A DNA stretch of 64,000 nucleotides from Clostridia bacterium (GTDB taxonomy: Bacteria; Bacillota_A; Clostridia; Lachnospirales; Cellulosilyticaceae). The notes beneath the pieces are model-generated. The model was not told the origin of the DNA. It saw only the letters and a list, made by a program, of their open reading frames with translations, and searched no databases. The first letter of the stretch is position 1, and every line of letters starts with the position of its first letter. Location: positions 1 through 64,000 of the forward strand of contig JARBTY010000003.1 of NCBI GenBank assembly GCA_029239935.1. Reading direction: 5' to 3'. The position numbers and the translations under genes were made by a program. This document shows positions 1 through 7,162 of this stretch, in pieces.

Positions 1-36
1 CATCCCAGTTAATGATAATAGACCTAATCTTTTCAT
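1..36 (-). CDS. N-terminus of an exported protein or lipoprotein (partial)
   Basis: Only the first 12 codons are in the window (MKRLGLLSLTGM), cut by the left edge. A positively charged start followed by a hydrophobic run is the beginning of a signal peptide. A good ribosome binding site (AGGGGATGAG at 41-50) precedes the ATG, and a sigma-A promoter with a Fur-type operator lies just upstream. By inference from that operator it could be a metal or siderophore uptake lipoprotein, but too little is visible to name it. Confidence 0.6.
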   Translation of the reverse strand, partial: MKRLGLLSLTGM

Positions 37-75
37 ATTTCTCATCCCCTTATTCTATAAAATATTTAACGCACA

Positions 76-90
76 TGCAAATCATTCGCA
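76..90 (-). promoter_or_regulatory. Fur-family operator (7-1-7 palindrome)
   Basis: The minus strand reads TGCGAAT-G-ATTTGCA, a 7-1-7 inverted repeat with six of seven pairs matching, the architecture bound by Fur, Zur and PerR. It lies directly downstream of the -10 of the promoter at 94-123, a typical repressor position. The half-site TGCAAAT differs from the classical TGATAAT Fur half-site, so which family member binds is open; a fur gene is encoded at 3377-3823. Confidence 0.55.
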
Positions 91-93
91 TTT

Positions 94-123
94 AAAATAC
101 CATAATATGGGTTGAAATGTCAA
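94..123 (-). promoter_or_regulatory. sigma-A promoter of the left-edge exported protein
   Basis: Reading the minus strand, a perfect -35 TTGACA (118-123) is followed after 18 bases by TATTTT (94-99). It points towards the partial gene at 1-36, and the Fur-type palindrome at 76-90 covers the expected transcription start. Confidence 0.65.
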
Positions 124-154
124 GTCTATTTATTTCCTCTTTTAGTCCGTTCAA

Positions 155-613
155 TTAGCCATTTTTCAAAATATAGTCTAACAAGGCGGTGCACCCCTCT
201 GTAATATCTTCATATGTTTCGTCAAAATCCCCTGTATACCAAGGATCAGCAATATTTCTAGGACGATTGGAAAAATCAAGTAATCTTCGAATCTTTCCTG
301 CTTTATCTTCTCCCACAATCCGTAAAGCATTTGTGATGTTGTAGCTTTCCATACAAAGTATATAGTCATACATTGTATAATCTTTTTTTGTAAGTTGAAC
401 CGCATTCTTGCCCTCACAAAAAATTCCAACTTCATTTAGCTTACTTTTTGTGCCCCAATGTACTGCATTCCCAATCTCTTCTCTACTGGTAGCAGAGGAT
501 GCTATATAAAACTTATCCGAAAGCTTCTTTTCTCCTACCATATGCCGTAATACAAATTCAGCCATCGGACTTCGACAAATATTCCCATGACACACAAACA
601 TTATTTTTACCAT
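155..613 (-). CDS. low-molecular-weight protein-tyrosine phosphatase
   Basis: The 152-residue protein has the LMW-PTP P-loop at its very N-terminus, C8-HGNIC-R14-S, with Cys8 as the nucleophile and Arg14 binding phosphate. The general acid is Asp123 in the late DPWY motif. Length matches the family (about 150). These cytosolic enzymes remove phosphate from protein tyrosines; in Firmicutes they are linked to BY-kinase signalling or stress, but no kinase gene is adjacent here. AGGAGG precedes the ATG. It appears to be transcribed alone. Confidence 0.93.
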   Translation of the reverse strand: MVKIMFVCHGNICRSPMAEFVLRHMVGEKKLSDKFYIASSATSREEIGNAVHWGTKSKLNEVGIFCEGKNAVQLTKKDYTMYDYILCMESYNITNALRIVGEDKAGKIRRLLDFSNRPRNIADPWYTGDFDETYEDITEGCTALLDYILKNG

Positions 614-812
614 TTTTTATAACCTCCTAAATCAAACTTTTATTTAAGCTAAATATATGTAAAGGTCTTTTCTCTCTATTATAATACCATAAGCTCATCT
701 GAAAATCTTTTCAATCATTAGATGAATAAAAAGGTGCATATATCACTGCTGATTTATTTACCGTTTAATCTACAACAATTCAAAAAAAAATTAGGAGTTA
801 CTCATGTACGGG

Positions 813-841
813 CACAAATTCAGGTACTCCCTCATACTATA
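813..841 (+). promoter_or_regulatory. possible sigma-K/sigma-E-type promoter of sigK
   Basis: An AC dinucleotide at 814-815 is followed after 17 bases by CATACTATA (833-841), which fits the Bacillus sigma-K pattern (AC, 16-17 bases, CATANNNTA); CATACTAT also resembles a sigma-E -10, though no matching sigma-E -35 is obvious. The -10 sits inside a 6-bp inverted repeat (831-849). It lies about 36 bases before the sigK start, consistent with autoregulation. The match rests on short motifs. Confidence 0.45.
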
Positions 842-876
842 ATTATGAGCCCTTTTTTGTGGAGGTGTGCCTTATT

Positions 877-1539
877 ATGATACCTTTTTTTTGCTTTTCA
901 TATTTTAGTAACATCTCTTCATTTCCTCAACCATTGTCCGCTGAAGAAGAAAAGTATTACTTAGATCTTTATAAAAATGGAAGTGAAGAAGCAAAAAATA
1001 TATTGATAGAACGTAATTTAAGACTAGTGGCACACATAGTGAAAAAATATAGTAATCTTAACAATGATATGGATGATCTTATTTCTATAGGAACCATTGG
1101 TTTAATAAAAGGTATAACTTCTTTTGACGTTAACAAATGTACTAGACTTGCTACTTATGCTGCCCGATGTATAGAAAATGAAATATTAATGAGCATCAGA
1201 TCCTCGCGCAAACAACGTTACGAGACGTCTTTACATGCACCTATTGGAGTAGATAAGGAGGGGAACGAGATTAGTTTGCTTGATATTTTGTGTAATGAAA
1301 GTGATACCATTTTTGATCAAGTTGATTTTGGAATAGAAATAAAAAAATTATATAATCAAATTAAATATGTACTTAAACCTAGAGAAAAAGAAATCCTACA
1401 GTTGCGTTATGGTCTTAATAATTCAGAAGAAAAAACGCAGCGGGAAATAGCTGAACAAATGGGGATTTCACGATCCTATGTGTCTCGCATTGAAAAGAAA
1501 GCACTCAAGAAACTTTTTAAAGAATTTCACAAAAATTAA
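877..1539 (+). CDS. sigK: RNA polymerase sporulation sigma factor SigK
   Basis: The 220-residue sigma-70 family protein has the SigK hallmark FPQPLS at residues 16-21, region 2 (HNLRLVAHIVKKY-like; DDLISIGTIGLIKGI) and region 4 with a helix-turn-helix near the C-terminus. It directs late mother-cell transcription during sporulation. I chose the ATG at 877 because GGAGG lies at 861-865; a GTG at 859 would put that site inside the gene. From this start only about 7-9 residues precede the position aligned with the mature N-terminus in Bacillus, so the pro-sequence is very short. The gene is not interrupted by a skin-like element. It is the only gene on its strand here, convergent with rnj. Confidence 0.9.
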   Translation: MIPFFCFSYFSNISSFPQPLSAEEEKYYLDLYKNGSEEAKNILIERNLRLVAHIVKKYSNLNNDMDDLISIGTIGLIKGITSFDVNKCTRLATYAARCIENEILMSIRSSRKQRYETSLHAPIGVDKEGNEISLLDILCNESDTIFDQVDFGIEIKKLYNQIKYVLKPREKEILQLRYGLNNSEEKTQREIAEQMGISRSYVSRIEKKALKKLFKEFHKN

Positions 1540-1645
1540 TTAAACCTTTTTTATTCTAAAATATGATAGTCAGCGTCTGCGTATTATATAAGTACGTATT
1601 AAGACAAATATATTCACTACTAACCTCGATTGATTTGTGAAAATA

Positions 1646-1675
1646 TAAAAAAACACCAGCTAAGCTGGTGCTATT
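1646..1675. terminator. rnj terminator, possibly bidirectional with sigK
   Basis: A 7-bp stem (CACCAGC 1654-1660 with GCTGGTG 1664-1670) is flanked by an A-run at 1646-1653 and a short T-run after it. On the minus strand it ends rnj with a clean U-tract; on the plus strand it can end sigK. Confidence 0.8.
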
Positions 1676-1676
1676 T

Positions 1677-3347
1677 TTATACTTCCATGATAATAGGTAA
1701 AATCATAGGACTACGTTTAGTTTTTTGCCATACAAACTCTCTTAAATCATCTTTAACAGTTGTTTTGATTTGAGACCACTCCATAATCCGTTTTTGTTCA
1801 CAACGGTCTAAAGCCTTTCTAACAACTGTTTTGGCTTCATCCATAAGATTTTCAGCTTCTCTTACATAAACAAATCCACGGGAAATAATATCTGGTCCTG
1901 AAACAACAAGTCCCGATGCTCTTTCGAGTGTCATGACTACAATAAGCAGCCCGTCCTGTGAAAGATGTTTTCTGTCTCTTAATACAATATTACCAACATC
2001 TCCTACGCCCAATCCATCTACAAGCACTTGGCCAGAAGTTACATTGCCTACTACTTTGCAAGTATCTTGAGTAAGTTCGAGTACTTCCCCTATGGAAATA
2101 ATTTGAATATTATTTCGTTTCATGCCTAACTCTACAGCTAATTCAGCATGTTTTTGTAAATGCCTATATTCACCATGAACAGGCACAAAATACTTTGGAC
2201 TAAGTAATGTGTGTACAAGTTTGAGTTCTTCTTGAGCAGCATGTCCTGATACGTGGGTATCTTCTCTAAAAACCTGTGCTCCTTTTCTAAATAACTCATT
2301 AACCACTTTGAAAACTGTTTTTTCATTACCTGGAATCGGTGTTGAACTTAAAATAATAACATCTCCAGGTTTAATCTCTATTTGTTTATGATCTGATGAT
2401 GCCATTCTAGAAAGTGCTGCCATTGGTTCCCCCTGGCTTCCTGTCATAATGATAGCAACTTGATCATCACGGTATCTCTTAAGCTCATTAAGCTCTATAA
2501 GCATGCCTTCAGGAATGGATAAATAACCTAGTTCGGTAGCAGTTTTAACCACATTAATCATACTTCTACCCACTATAGCAACTTTTCTTTTAAATTTCTC
2601 CGCTGCATTGATAACAAGCTGGACACGATCCACATTTGAGGCAAAAGTTGCTACCATAATACGTTTATCTATGTTACTGGCAAATATATCATCAAACTTT
2701 TTACCTACTAACTGTTCAGTTGGATTATATCCAGGTTTTTCAACACTGGTACTATCTGCAAGCAATAGAAGGACTTTTCGTTTACCTATTTCTGCTAAAC
2801 GATGTAAATCAAGAGTTGCACCACTGATTGGTGTATAATCTAATTTAAAGTCTCCTGTATGGACAACCATCCCGATTGGCGTAGTAATGGCAAGCATCAC
2901 CGCATCCGCTATACTATGATTAGATCTTATAAACTCAACTTTAAAACGATTTCCAAGTTTGATTGTTTCCCCTTGGGTAACAACATTTCTTTGGGTTGTC
3001 TTTAAAAGATTATGTTCTCTTAATTTATTTTCTACTAGTCCAATCGTTAATTTGGTCCCGTAGATTGGAACGTTTAACTCTTGCAGTATATAAGGAAGTG
3101 CTCCTATATGATCCTCGTGTCCATGAGTGAGCACAATCCCTCTTACTTTATCTATATTTTTCATTAAATAAGTTATATCTGGAATAACTAAATCTATTCC
3201 TAACATTTCATCACCTGGGAAAGCCAGACCACAATCGATTATAATGATATCTTCATCATATTCAAATACAGTCATATTCTTTCCAATTTCACCAAGCCCG
3301 CCCAGCGAAATAATACGCAATTTACTTTTAGTTTTTCTGGGTACCAA
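1677..3347 (-). CDS. rnj: ribonuclease J
   Basis: This beta-CASP metallo-beta-lactamase has the zinc-binding HGHEDH at residues 75-80 and the family's C-terminal domain. RNase J combines 5'-3' exonuclease and endonuclease activity in RNA decay and rRNA maturation. An in-frame start further upstream at 3404 exists, but GGAGG (3355-3359) lies 7 bases before a TTG at 3347, giving 556 residues starting MVPRKTKSK and removing an overlap with fur. It lies 29 bases downstream of fur and probably shares its transcript. Only one RNase J gene is in the window. Confidence 0.92.
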   Translation of the reverse strand: MVPRKTKSKLRIISLGGLGEIGKNMTVFEYDEDIIIIDCGLAFPGDEMLGIDLVIPDITYLMKNIDKVRGIVLTHGHEDHIGALPYILQELNVPIYGTKLTIGLVENKLREHNLLKTTQRNVVTQGETIKLGNRFKVEFIRSNHSIADAVMLAITTPIGMVVHTGDFKLDYTPISGATLDLHRLAEIGKRKVLLLLADSTSVEKPGYNPTEQLVGKKFDDIFASNIDKRIMVATFASNVDRVQLVINAAEKFKRKVAIVGRSMINVVKTATELGYLSIPEGMLIELNELKRYRDDQVAIIMTGSQGEPMAALSRMASSDHKQIEIKPGDVIILSSTPIPGNEKTVFKVVNELFRKGAQVFREDTHVSGHAAQEELKLVHTLLSPKYFVPVHGEYRHLQKHAELAVELGMKRNNIQIISIGEVLELTQDTCKVVGNVTSGQVLVDGLGVGDVGNIVLRDRKHLSQDGLLIVVMTLERASGLVVSGPDIISRGFVYVREAENLMDEAKTVVRKALDRCEQKRIMEWSQIKTTVKDDLREFVWQKTKRSPMILPIIMEV

Positions 3348-3376
3348 AACTACACCTCCATATATATTTAAAACAT

Positions 3377-3823
3377 TTATTTTTCGCCCATTTTTTCTCT
3401 GCATTCTTCACAATGACCATAAAACATAAGATTATGATCATGAATTTTGAAATGGTATTTCTGCTCAATCTCAGATTCTATTTCTTCTAACAAATCGTTT
3501 TCAACTTCAAAAACCTTATTACAATTTTCACAAATAAGGTGGTGATGGTGGTGTACAGTGTCACTTGATGTCAACTCAAATCGACTACAGCCATCATCGA
3601 AATTTAATCTATCAATAATCCCCATATCTTCAAACAATTGAACAGTACGATACACTGTAGCTAATCCTATTTCAGGATAATTCTTTTTAACTCTTTCATA
3701 TATTTCTTCTGTAGAAAGATGTTCTTCTGCATGGGCAACTAGTACATCTAATACACTTCTACGTTGCATCGTTAACTTACACCCTTTTGCTTTTAAACGT
3801 TCTTTAAATATAGCAGCGTTCAA
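3377..3823 (-). CDS. fur: Fur-family transcriptional repressor
   Basis: The 148-residue protein has the Fur winged helix (TVYRTVQLF around 57-64), a run of five histidines at 91-95, and structural zinc cysteines C98/C101 and C138/C141. The two intact CxxC pairs and the histidine run suit Fur or Zur better than divergent members. It represses metal-uptake genes when bound to metal in the cytosol. TTG is the start, preceded by GGGGGG. It sits in the conserved ireB-ruvX-DUF1292-fur order of Clostridia. A Fur-type operator occurs at 76-90. Fur versus PerR or Zur is not settled by sequence alone. Confidence 0.85.
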   Translation of the reverse strand: MNAAIFKERLKAKGCKLTMQRRSVLDVLVAHAEEHLSTEEIYERVKKNYPEIGLATVYRTVQLFEDMGIIDRLNFDDGCSRFELTSSDTVHHHHHLICENCNKVFEVENDLLEEIESEIEQKYHFKIHDHNLMFYGHCEECREKMGEK

Positions 3824-3874
3824 TTATCTCACCCCCCGTAACCCTTTGTTTATTATTTATTATCTTTAGTAAAA

Positions 3875-4120
3875 TTAGATTTCAATATCATAATCTTCAT
3901 TTGTCATAAATTCAACAGCAGCTTTCTTAAATTCATCTTCATCTTCAAGTAAGATATAGGAGATATCTTCTCCGTTTTCCTGAACTAATTTAAGAATCGT
4001 AGCTACATCTTCATCATCTACAACTAAAATATATTTATTGTTATCTAAAACAACTTCATCCATCACTTCGAATAATATTTCTTCACCTGTTGTTTCATCA
4101 AAAAATTTAATTTGTTCCAT
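3875..4120 (-). CDS. DUF1292 family protein (YrzB-like)
   Basis: A small, very acidic protein of 81 residues, with a phenylalanine/glutamate-rich beta-strand pattern and repeated Asp/Glu runs near its C-terminus, matching the DUF1292 (YrzB) family. The function of this family is unknown. It occupies its usual place between ruvX and fur (in Bacillus, yrzL-yrrK-yrzB). No membrane segment or signal is present, so it should be cytosolic. Confidence 0.85.
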   Translation of the reverse strand: MEQIKFFDETTGEEILFEVMDEVVLDNNKYILVVDDEDVATILKLVQENGEDISYILLEDEDEFKKAAVEFMTNEDYDIEI

Positions 4121-4170
4121 AAGAATTTTCCCTTCTTCTTATACATTAAAAGCTAAATTACTTTATAACT

Positions 4171-4590
4171 CTAACGGATAGAGTCTAAATAATTTTGCAA
4201 AATAATAGTCGCTGCTAATTTATCAATAACCTTTTTTCTATTTTTTCTGCTGACATCTGCTTCTAAAAGCACACTTTCTGCCGCTACTGTACTAAGCCTC
4301 TCATCCCACGTGATGACAGGCAGTTTAAGTCTAGCTTCTAACTTTTCTTTAAAAAGTAACGTCTTTTCACCTCTTTCACCTATTGTGTTATTCATATTTT
4401 TAGGAAGTCCAAGAACAATCTTTTCTACTTTATATTCTGAGCACAGCTCACAAATACGTGCCAAAGTAGGTTTTATATGCTCATCTTCTTGTCTTCTAAT
4501 AATCTCTAAGCCTTGTGCTGTCCATCCGAACGGGTCACTTACCGCAACCCCCGTTGTTTTCGTACCATAGTCTAAACCAAGTATACGCAC
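4171..4590 (-). CDS. ruvX: putative pre-16S rRNA nuclease / Holliday junction resolvase RuvX
   Basis: The 139-residue RNase H-fold protein begins [20 protein letters not shown], with the catalytic aspartate D7 and the YqgF family length. Family members process the 5' end of pre-16S rRNA (E. coli YqgF) and have been proposed to resolve Holliday junctions. It follows ireB and precedes the DUF1292 gene, the standard Firmicutes order. A hairpin with a U-run separates it from ireB, so its expression may be partly uncoupled. Confidence 0.92.
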   Translation of the reverse strand: MRILGLDYGTKTTGVAVSDPFGWTAQGLEIIRRQEDEHIKPTLARICELCSEYKVEKIVLGLPKNMNNTIGERGEKTLLFKEKLEARLKLPVITWDERLSTVAAESVLLEADVSRKNRKKVIDKLAATIILQNYLDSIR

Positions 4591-4604
4591 TATAAACCTC
4601 CTAT

Positions 4605-4633
4605 AAAAAAGCTGTAGAGTATGTCCCTACAGC
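4605..4633 (-). terminator. intra-operon terminator between ireB and ruvX
   Basis: A 7-bp stem (GCTGTAG 4611-4617 with CTACAGC 4627-4633) lies just after the ireB stop and, on the minus strand, is followed by six U (4605-4610). It may attenuate transcription into ruvX. Confidence 0.6.
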
Positions 4634-4639
4634 CGCTTT

Positions 4640-4891
4640 TTATTGCTTTAAGTAACAAGTCACTAATTCTTCTAATATTTCATCTCTTTCTAGTTTGCGA
4701 ATTTTGTTTCTTGCCCCATTATGACTTGTAATATAAGTTGGGTCACCGGACATGATATAACCTACTATTTGATTAATGGGATTGTATCCTTTTTCTTGGA
4801 GTGCCATATAGACATCCATTAATATTCCCCTTGTTGAAGCTTTCTCTGCATTTTCTAAATGAAATTGCATTGTCTCATTAATATTTGCCAT
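4640..4891 (-). CDS. ireB: IreB family regulatory phosphoprotein
   Basis: The 83-residue protein belongs to the UPF0297/YrzL (IreB) family. In Enterococcus faecalis IreB is a substrate of the PASTA kinase IreK, phosphorylated on N-terminal threonines, and influences cephalosporin resistance. Here the N-terminus [10 protein letters not shown] keeps a threonine at position 7. I chose the ATG at 4891 because AAGGTG lies 6 bases upstream; a GTG three codons earlier would overlap that site. No PASTA kinase gene is in this window. Confidence 0.88.
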   Translation of the reverse strand: MANINETMQFHLENAEKASTRGILMDVYMALQEKGYNPINQIVGYIMSGDPTYITSHNGARNKIRKLERDEILEELVTCYLKQ

Positions 4892-4977
4892 TTGTTTCAC
4901 CTTCCAATACTGATACCGATATCTTTAAGTATATCATAATACAAAATAAAACTATATACAATTACAAAAATATTTTA

Positions 4978-6336
4978 TTACAATAAATAACCGGTTAACT
5001 CTGTATCATTTATCTGGTCAATAAATACCTTTTTTAGAGTGTTTTCAAAATCAAAGTGGCTCGCTACCTGTACTTTTAAATAATTACTTGTATAGCCTAC
5101 TAAAAGCTGATCATGATAGCTTTCAAAAAGCACCTCAGCCTCTTTGTTTAAAAATTGTTTCATAAATTCTAAACGCAGTTGTTTTTCTATCACAGCCAGC
5201 TGTTTAGCACGTTTATCTTTTATATCAGGAAGTATTTGATTTGTCATAGTTGCAGCGGGTGTACCTGTTCTAGGAGAAAATGGGAATATATGAATCTGTG
5301 AAAGTTTAATTTCTTTAACAAAATTTAATGTTTCTTCAAATTCCTCATCTGTTTCTCCTGGAAATCCAACAATAATATCTGTCGTAATAGCTACATCAGG
5401 CCAAATGTGACGGAGCTGTTCTACACATGCTTTATATTCTTCTTTTGTATATTTTCTATTCATTCTTTTCAGTACGCTATTACTCCCACTTTGGAGTGAT
5501 AGATGAAAATGTTTACAAAGTTTAGGCATCGTTTGGATGGCTTGTATAAATAAATCTGTAACGACAATGGGCTCTATAGAACTCATTCGAATACGCTCAA
5601 TCTCACTGATTTCATGAACTTTTTTTAAAAGCTGAATTAAATCTGTATTACCTAAATCTTTCCCATATGACGCCACATGTATTCCAGTTAATACAATTTC
5701 TTTGAAACCAAGTTTTGAAAGCCTAACAGCTTCCTCTATCACTTGCTCTTCTTTTCTGCTTCTAATCTTCCCTCTTACGTAAGGAATAATACAATAACTG
5801 CAATAATTATTACAGCCTTCCTGTATTTTCAAATAGACTCTAGTTCTTTCACCCATATCAGAAATGTTGAGTTCTTCAAATTCATGGACTTCCATAATAT
5901 CTGAAACCATATTAATACTTGTAGTATGTGTATAGTCTTGAACGAGTTCAACAATCTTACTCCTATGGTTTGTCCCTACAATAATATCTATTTCATCTAC
6001 TTGTTTTTTAATCGCGTCTCCTGCTATTTGAGCATAACAGCCCATGGCTACAAGTATACTATCAGCATTTATCTTTTTTGTTTTTCTAAGCATTTGTCTG
6101 CATTTTCTATCACTTAAGCTGGTAACAGTACATGTATTGACAACATAAACATCTGCAAATTCATTAAATGCGACTACTTCATAACCAGATTTTTTAAAAT
6201 CCTCCAAGACCGCTTCTGTGTCATATTGATTAACTTTACAACCTAGCGTTGCAAAAGCTACAGTTTTTTTAGAATTCATTTGACTAAGGCCGATAACTTC
6301 TTGATTTAAAGTTTCTCCTGTGTGATTTTTTTCCAA
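4978..6336 (-). CDS. mtaB: tRNA t6A37 methylthiotransferase MtaB
   Basis: The 452-residue radical-SAM methylthiotransferase has the N-terminal UPF0004 cluster cysteines C33, C69 and C100, the radical-SAM triad C175/C179/C182 (CNNYCSYC) and a C-terminal TRAM-like region. It converts t6A to ms2t6A at position 37 of lysine tRNAs. The start is a TTG at 6336, with GGAGG ten bases upstream; an alternative is the ATG at residue 20, which lacks a good site. A promoter at 6492-6521 would give a leader of about 150 bases. In Bacillus this gene follows rsmE in the dnaK operon; here it is separate. Confidence 0.92.
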   Translation of the reverse strand: MEKNHTGETLNQEVIGLSQMNSKKTVAFATLGCKVNQYDTEAVLEDFKKSGYEVVAFNEFADVYVVNTCTVTSLSDRKCRQMLRKTKKINADSILVAMGCYAQIAGDAIKKQVDEIDIIVGTNHRSKIVELVQDYTHTTSINMVSDIMEVHEFEELNISDMGERTRVYLKIQEGCNNYCSYCIIPYVRGKIRSRKEEQVIEEAVRLSKLGFKEIVLTGIHVASYGKDLGNTDLIQLLKKVHEISEIERIRMSSIEPIVVTDLFIQAIQTMPKLCKHFHLSLQSGSNSVLKRMNRKYTKEEYKACVEQLRHIWPDVAITTDIIVGFPGETDEEFEETLNFVKEIKLSQIHIFPFSPRTGTPAATMTNQILPDIKDKRAKQLAVIEKQLRLEFMKQFLNKEAEVLFESYHDQLLVGYTSNYLKVQVASHFDFENTLKKVFIDQINDTELTGYLL

Positions 6337-6491
6337 CTTGTTAAATCCTCCAGTATCCAGGAAGCTATTTTACTCCTCAATAGCTCCGTTTCATTCCATT
6401 ATGTGGTTGAGTTGCTGCAACATATAAAACGCTTTCTTAATATTTTTGAATTAGACACGGTCATCCTTTTTAAAAAAGGGAAATACATATG

Positions 6492-6521
6492 ATTATAACA
6501 CATATCACTCTATTATCTCAA
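6492..6521 (-). promoter_or_regulatory. probable promoter of mtaB
   Basis: On the minus strand TTGAGA (6516-6521) is followed after 18 bases by a perfect TATAAT (6492-6497). The transcript would run about 150 bases before the mtaB start and contains an imperfect hairpin (6360-6387) just upstream of the ribosome binding site. The stretch 6337-6661 holds no gene that I can support besides these signals. Confidence 0.5.
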
Positions 6522-6572
6522 GCTTTATCAAAAGATATTTTATATCATTTAGCAGAAGATATTTTATATAAT

Positions 6573-6598
6573 AAAAAAAAGAGCCTTATATATGCTCT
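6573..6598 (-). terminator. terminator of the tiny membrane protein gene
   Basis: A 5-bp stem (AGAGC 6580-6584, GCTCT 6594-6598) is followed on the minus strand by eight U. It lies 64 bases after the stop of the 30-residue gene at 6662-6754, which supports that this short reading frame is expressed. Confidence 0.55.
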
Positions 6599-6661
6599 GT
6601 TTAACTAGGAATTAAATAAATTCTGATATAAAAATCACATCTTTTTAAACATCTCTATGAA

Positions 6662-6754
6662 TTATACATTTTTATTGGCAGTAAGTAATGCCGCCATTAC
6701 AAATCCAGCAAATTCACCTATAACAAATGTTATAATTAACCCCACTATATACAT
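6662..6754 (-). CDS. 30-residue single-helix membrane protein (DUF3789-like)
   Basis: A very short gene encoding 30 residues: one hydrophobic helix (YIVGLIITFVIGEFAGFVMA, residues 2-21) with a GxxxG-like face (G13, G17) and a short polar tail ending NKNV. It resembles the tiny DUF3789-type proteins of Clostridia, whose function is unknown; this resemblance is from memory. Support for expression is unusually complete: sigma-A promoter at 6809-6837, AAAGGA seven bases before the ATG, and a terminator downstream. It is divergent from the HPr-like gene. It could act as a membrane regulator or a small toxin; nothing decides this. Confidence 0.6.
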   Translation of the reverse strand: MYIVGLIITFVIGEFAGFVMAALLTANKNV

Positions 6755-6808
6755 ATCATCATCCTTTATCGTTGTCTTATATGATATGTATTCCCATATT
6801 TTATCCTA

Positions 6809-6837
6809 TATATACTTTGAATCTCTGTCTTTTTCAA
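6809..6837 (-). promoter_or_regulatory. sigma-A promoter of the 30-residue membrane protein
   Basis: On the minus strand TTGAAA (6832-6837), 17 bases, then TATATA (6809-6814). The -35 lies only about 20 bases from the -35 of the opposite promoter at 6857-6885. Confidence 0.6.
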
Positions 6838-6856
6838 GTATTTATTTGTTTACTTA

Positions 6857-6885
6857 TTGACAATTATCTCATCAAAATATATTAT
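6857..6885 (+). promoter_or_regulatory. sigma-A promoter of the HPr-like gene
   Basis: A perfect TTGACA (6857-6862), a 17-base spacer and TATTAT (6880-6885), 39 bases before the HPr-like start codon at 6924. Confidence 0.75.
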
Positions 6886-6923
6886 ACAAGTATCATTAAA
6901 TACTATAGTATCTGGAGGTAACC

Positions 6924-7157
6924 ATGAAGTCCGTTAATATTTCACTTAATTCAATTGAAAAAGTAAAACAATTCGTTAATCTCATAAATATCTACGATGG
7001 TGATTTTGATTTATCATCTGGAAGGTATATCATTGATGCTAAGTCTATTATGGGGATTTTTAGCCTAGACCTTAGCAAAACACTTCGTTTAGATATTTAT
7101 AATGACAGTTATGCTGATGAAATTATTGAAAAACTTAATGCTTTTATTAATGCCTAA
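6924..7157 (+). CDS. HPr-like protein lacking the phosphorylatable histidine
   Basis: The 77-residue protein matches the HPr fold through its middle and C-terminal half (AKSIMGIFSLDL at 39-50). It keeps the serine equivalent to regulatory Ser46 of HPr as S41. The active-site loop GIHARPA is replaced by LNSIEKV (8-14), so the PTS phosphate-accepting His15 and its arginine are absent. It therefore cannot carry phosphate from enzyme I in the usual way; a regulatory role, as for Bacillus Crh, is an inference. GGAGG (6914-6918) precedes the ATG. It has its own promoter and ends in a strong hairpin shared with thiI. Confidence 0.8.
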   Translation: MKSVNISLNSIEKVKQFVNLINIYDGDFDLSSGRYIIDAKSIMGIFSLDLSKTLRLDIYNDSYADEIIEKLNAFINA

Positions 7158-7162
7158 AATGT

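Noticed and set aside
859..1539. Possible skin-type interruption of sigK
   Set aside because: The frame is continuous through regions 2 to 4 and no recombinase gene or split is present.
6534..6570. Two near-identical AT-rich stretches (AGATATTTTATAT) as a possible direct repeat
   Set aside because: Only two short low-complexity copies; no array, no spacer regularity and no link with a gene.
6657..6860. Plus-strand frame of 67 residues in the mtaB/HPr-like gap
   Set aside because: It is antisense to the 30-residue gene and its promoter, lacks a binding site, and the minus-strand reading explains the signals better.
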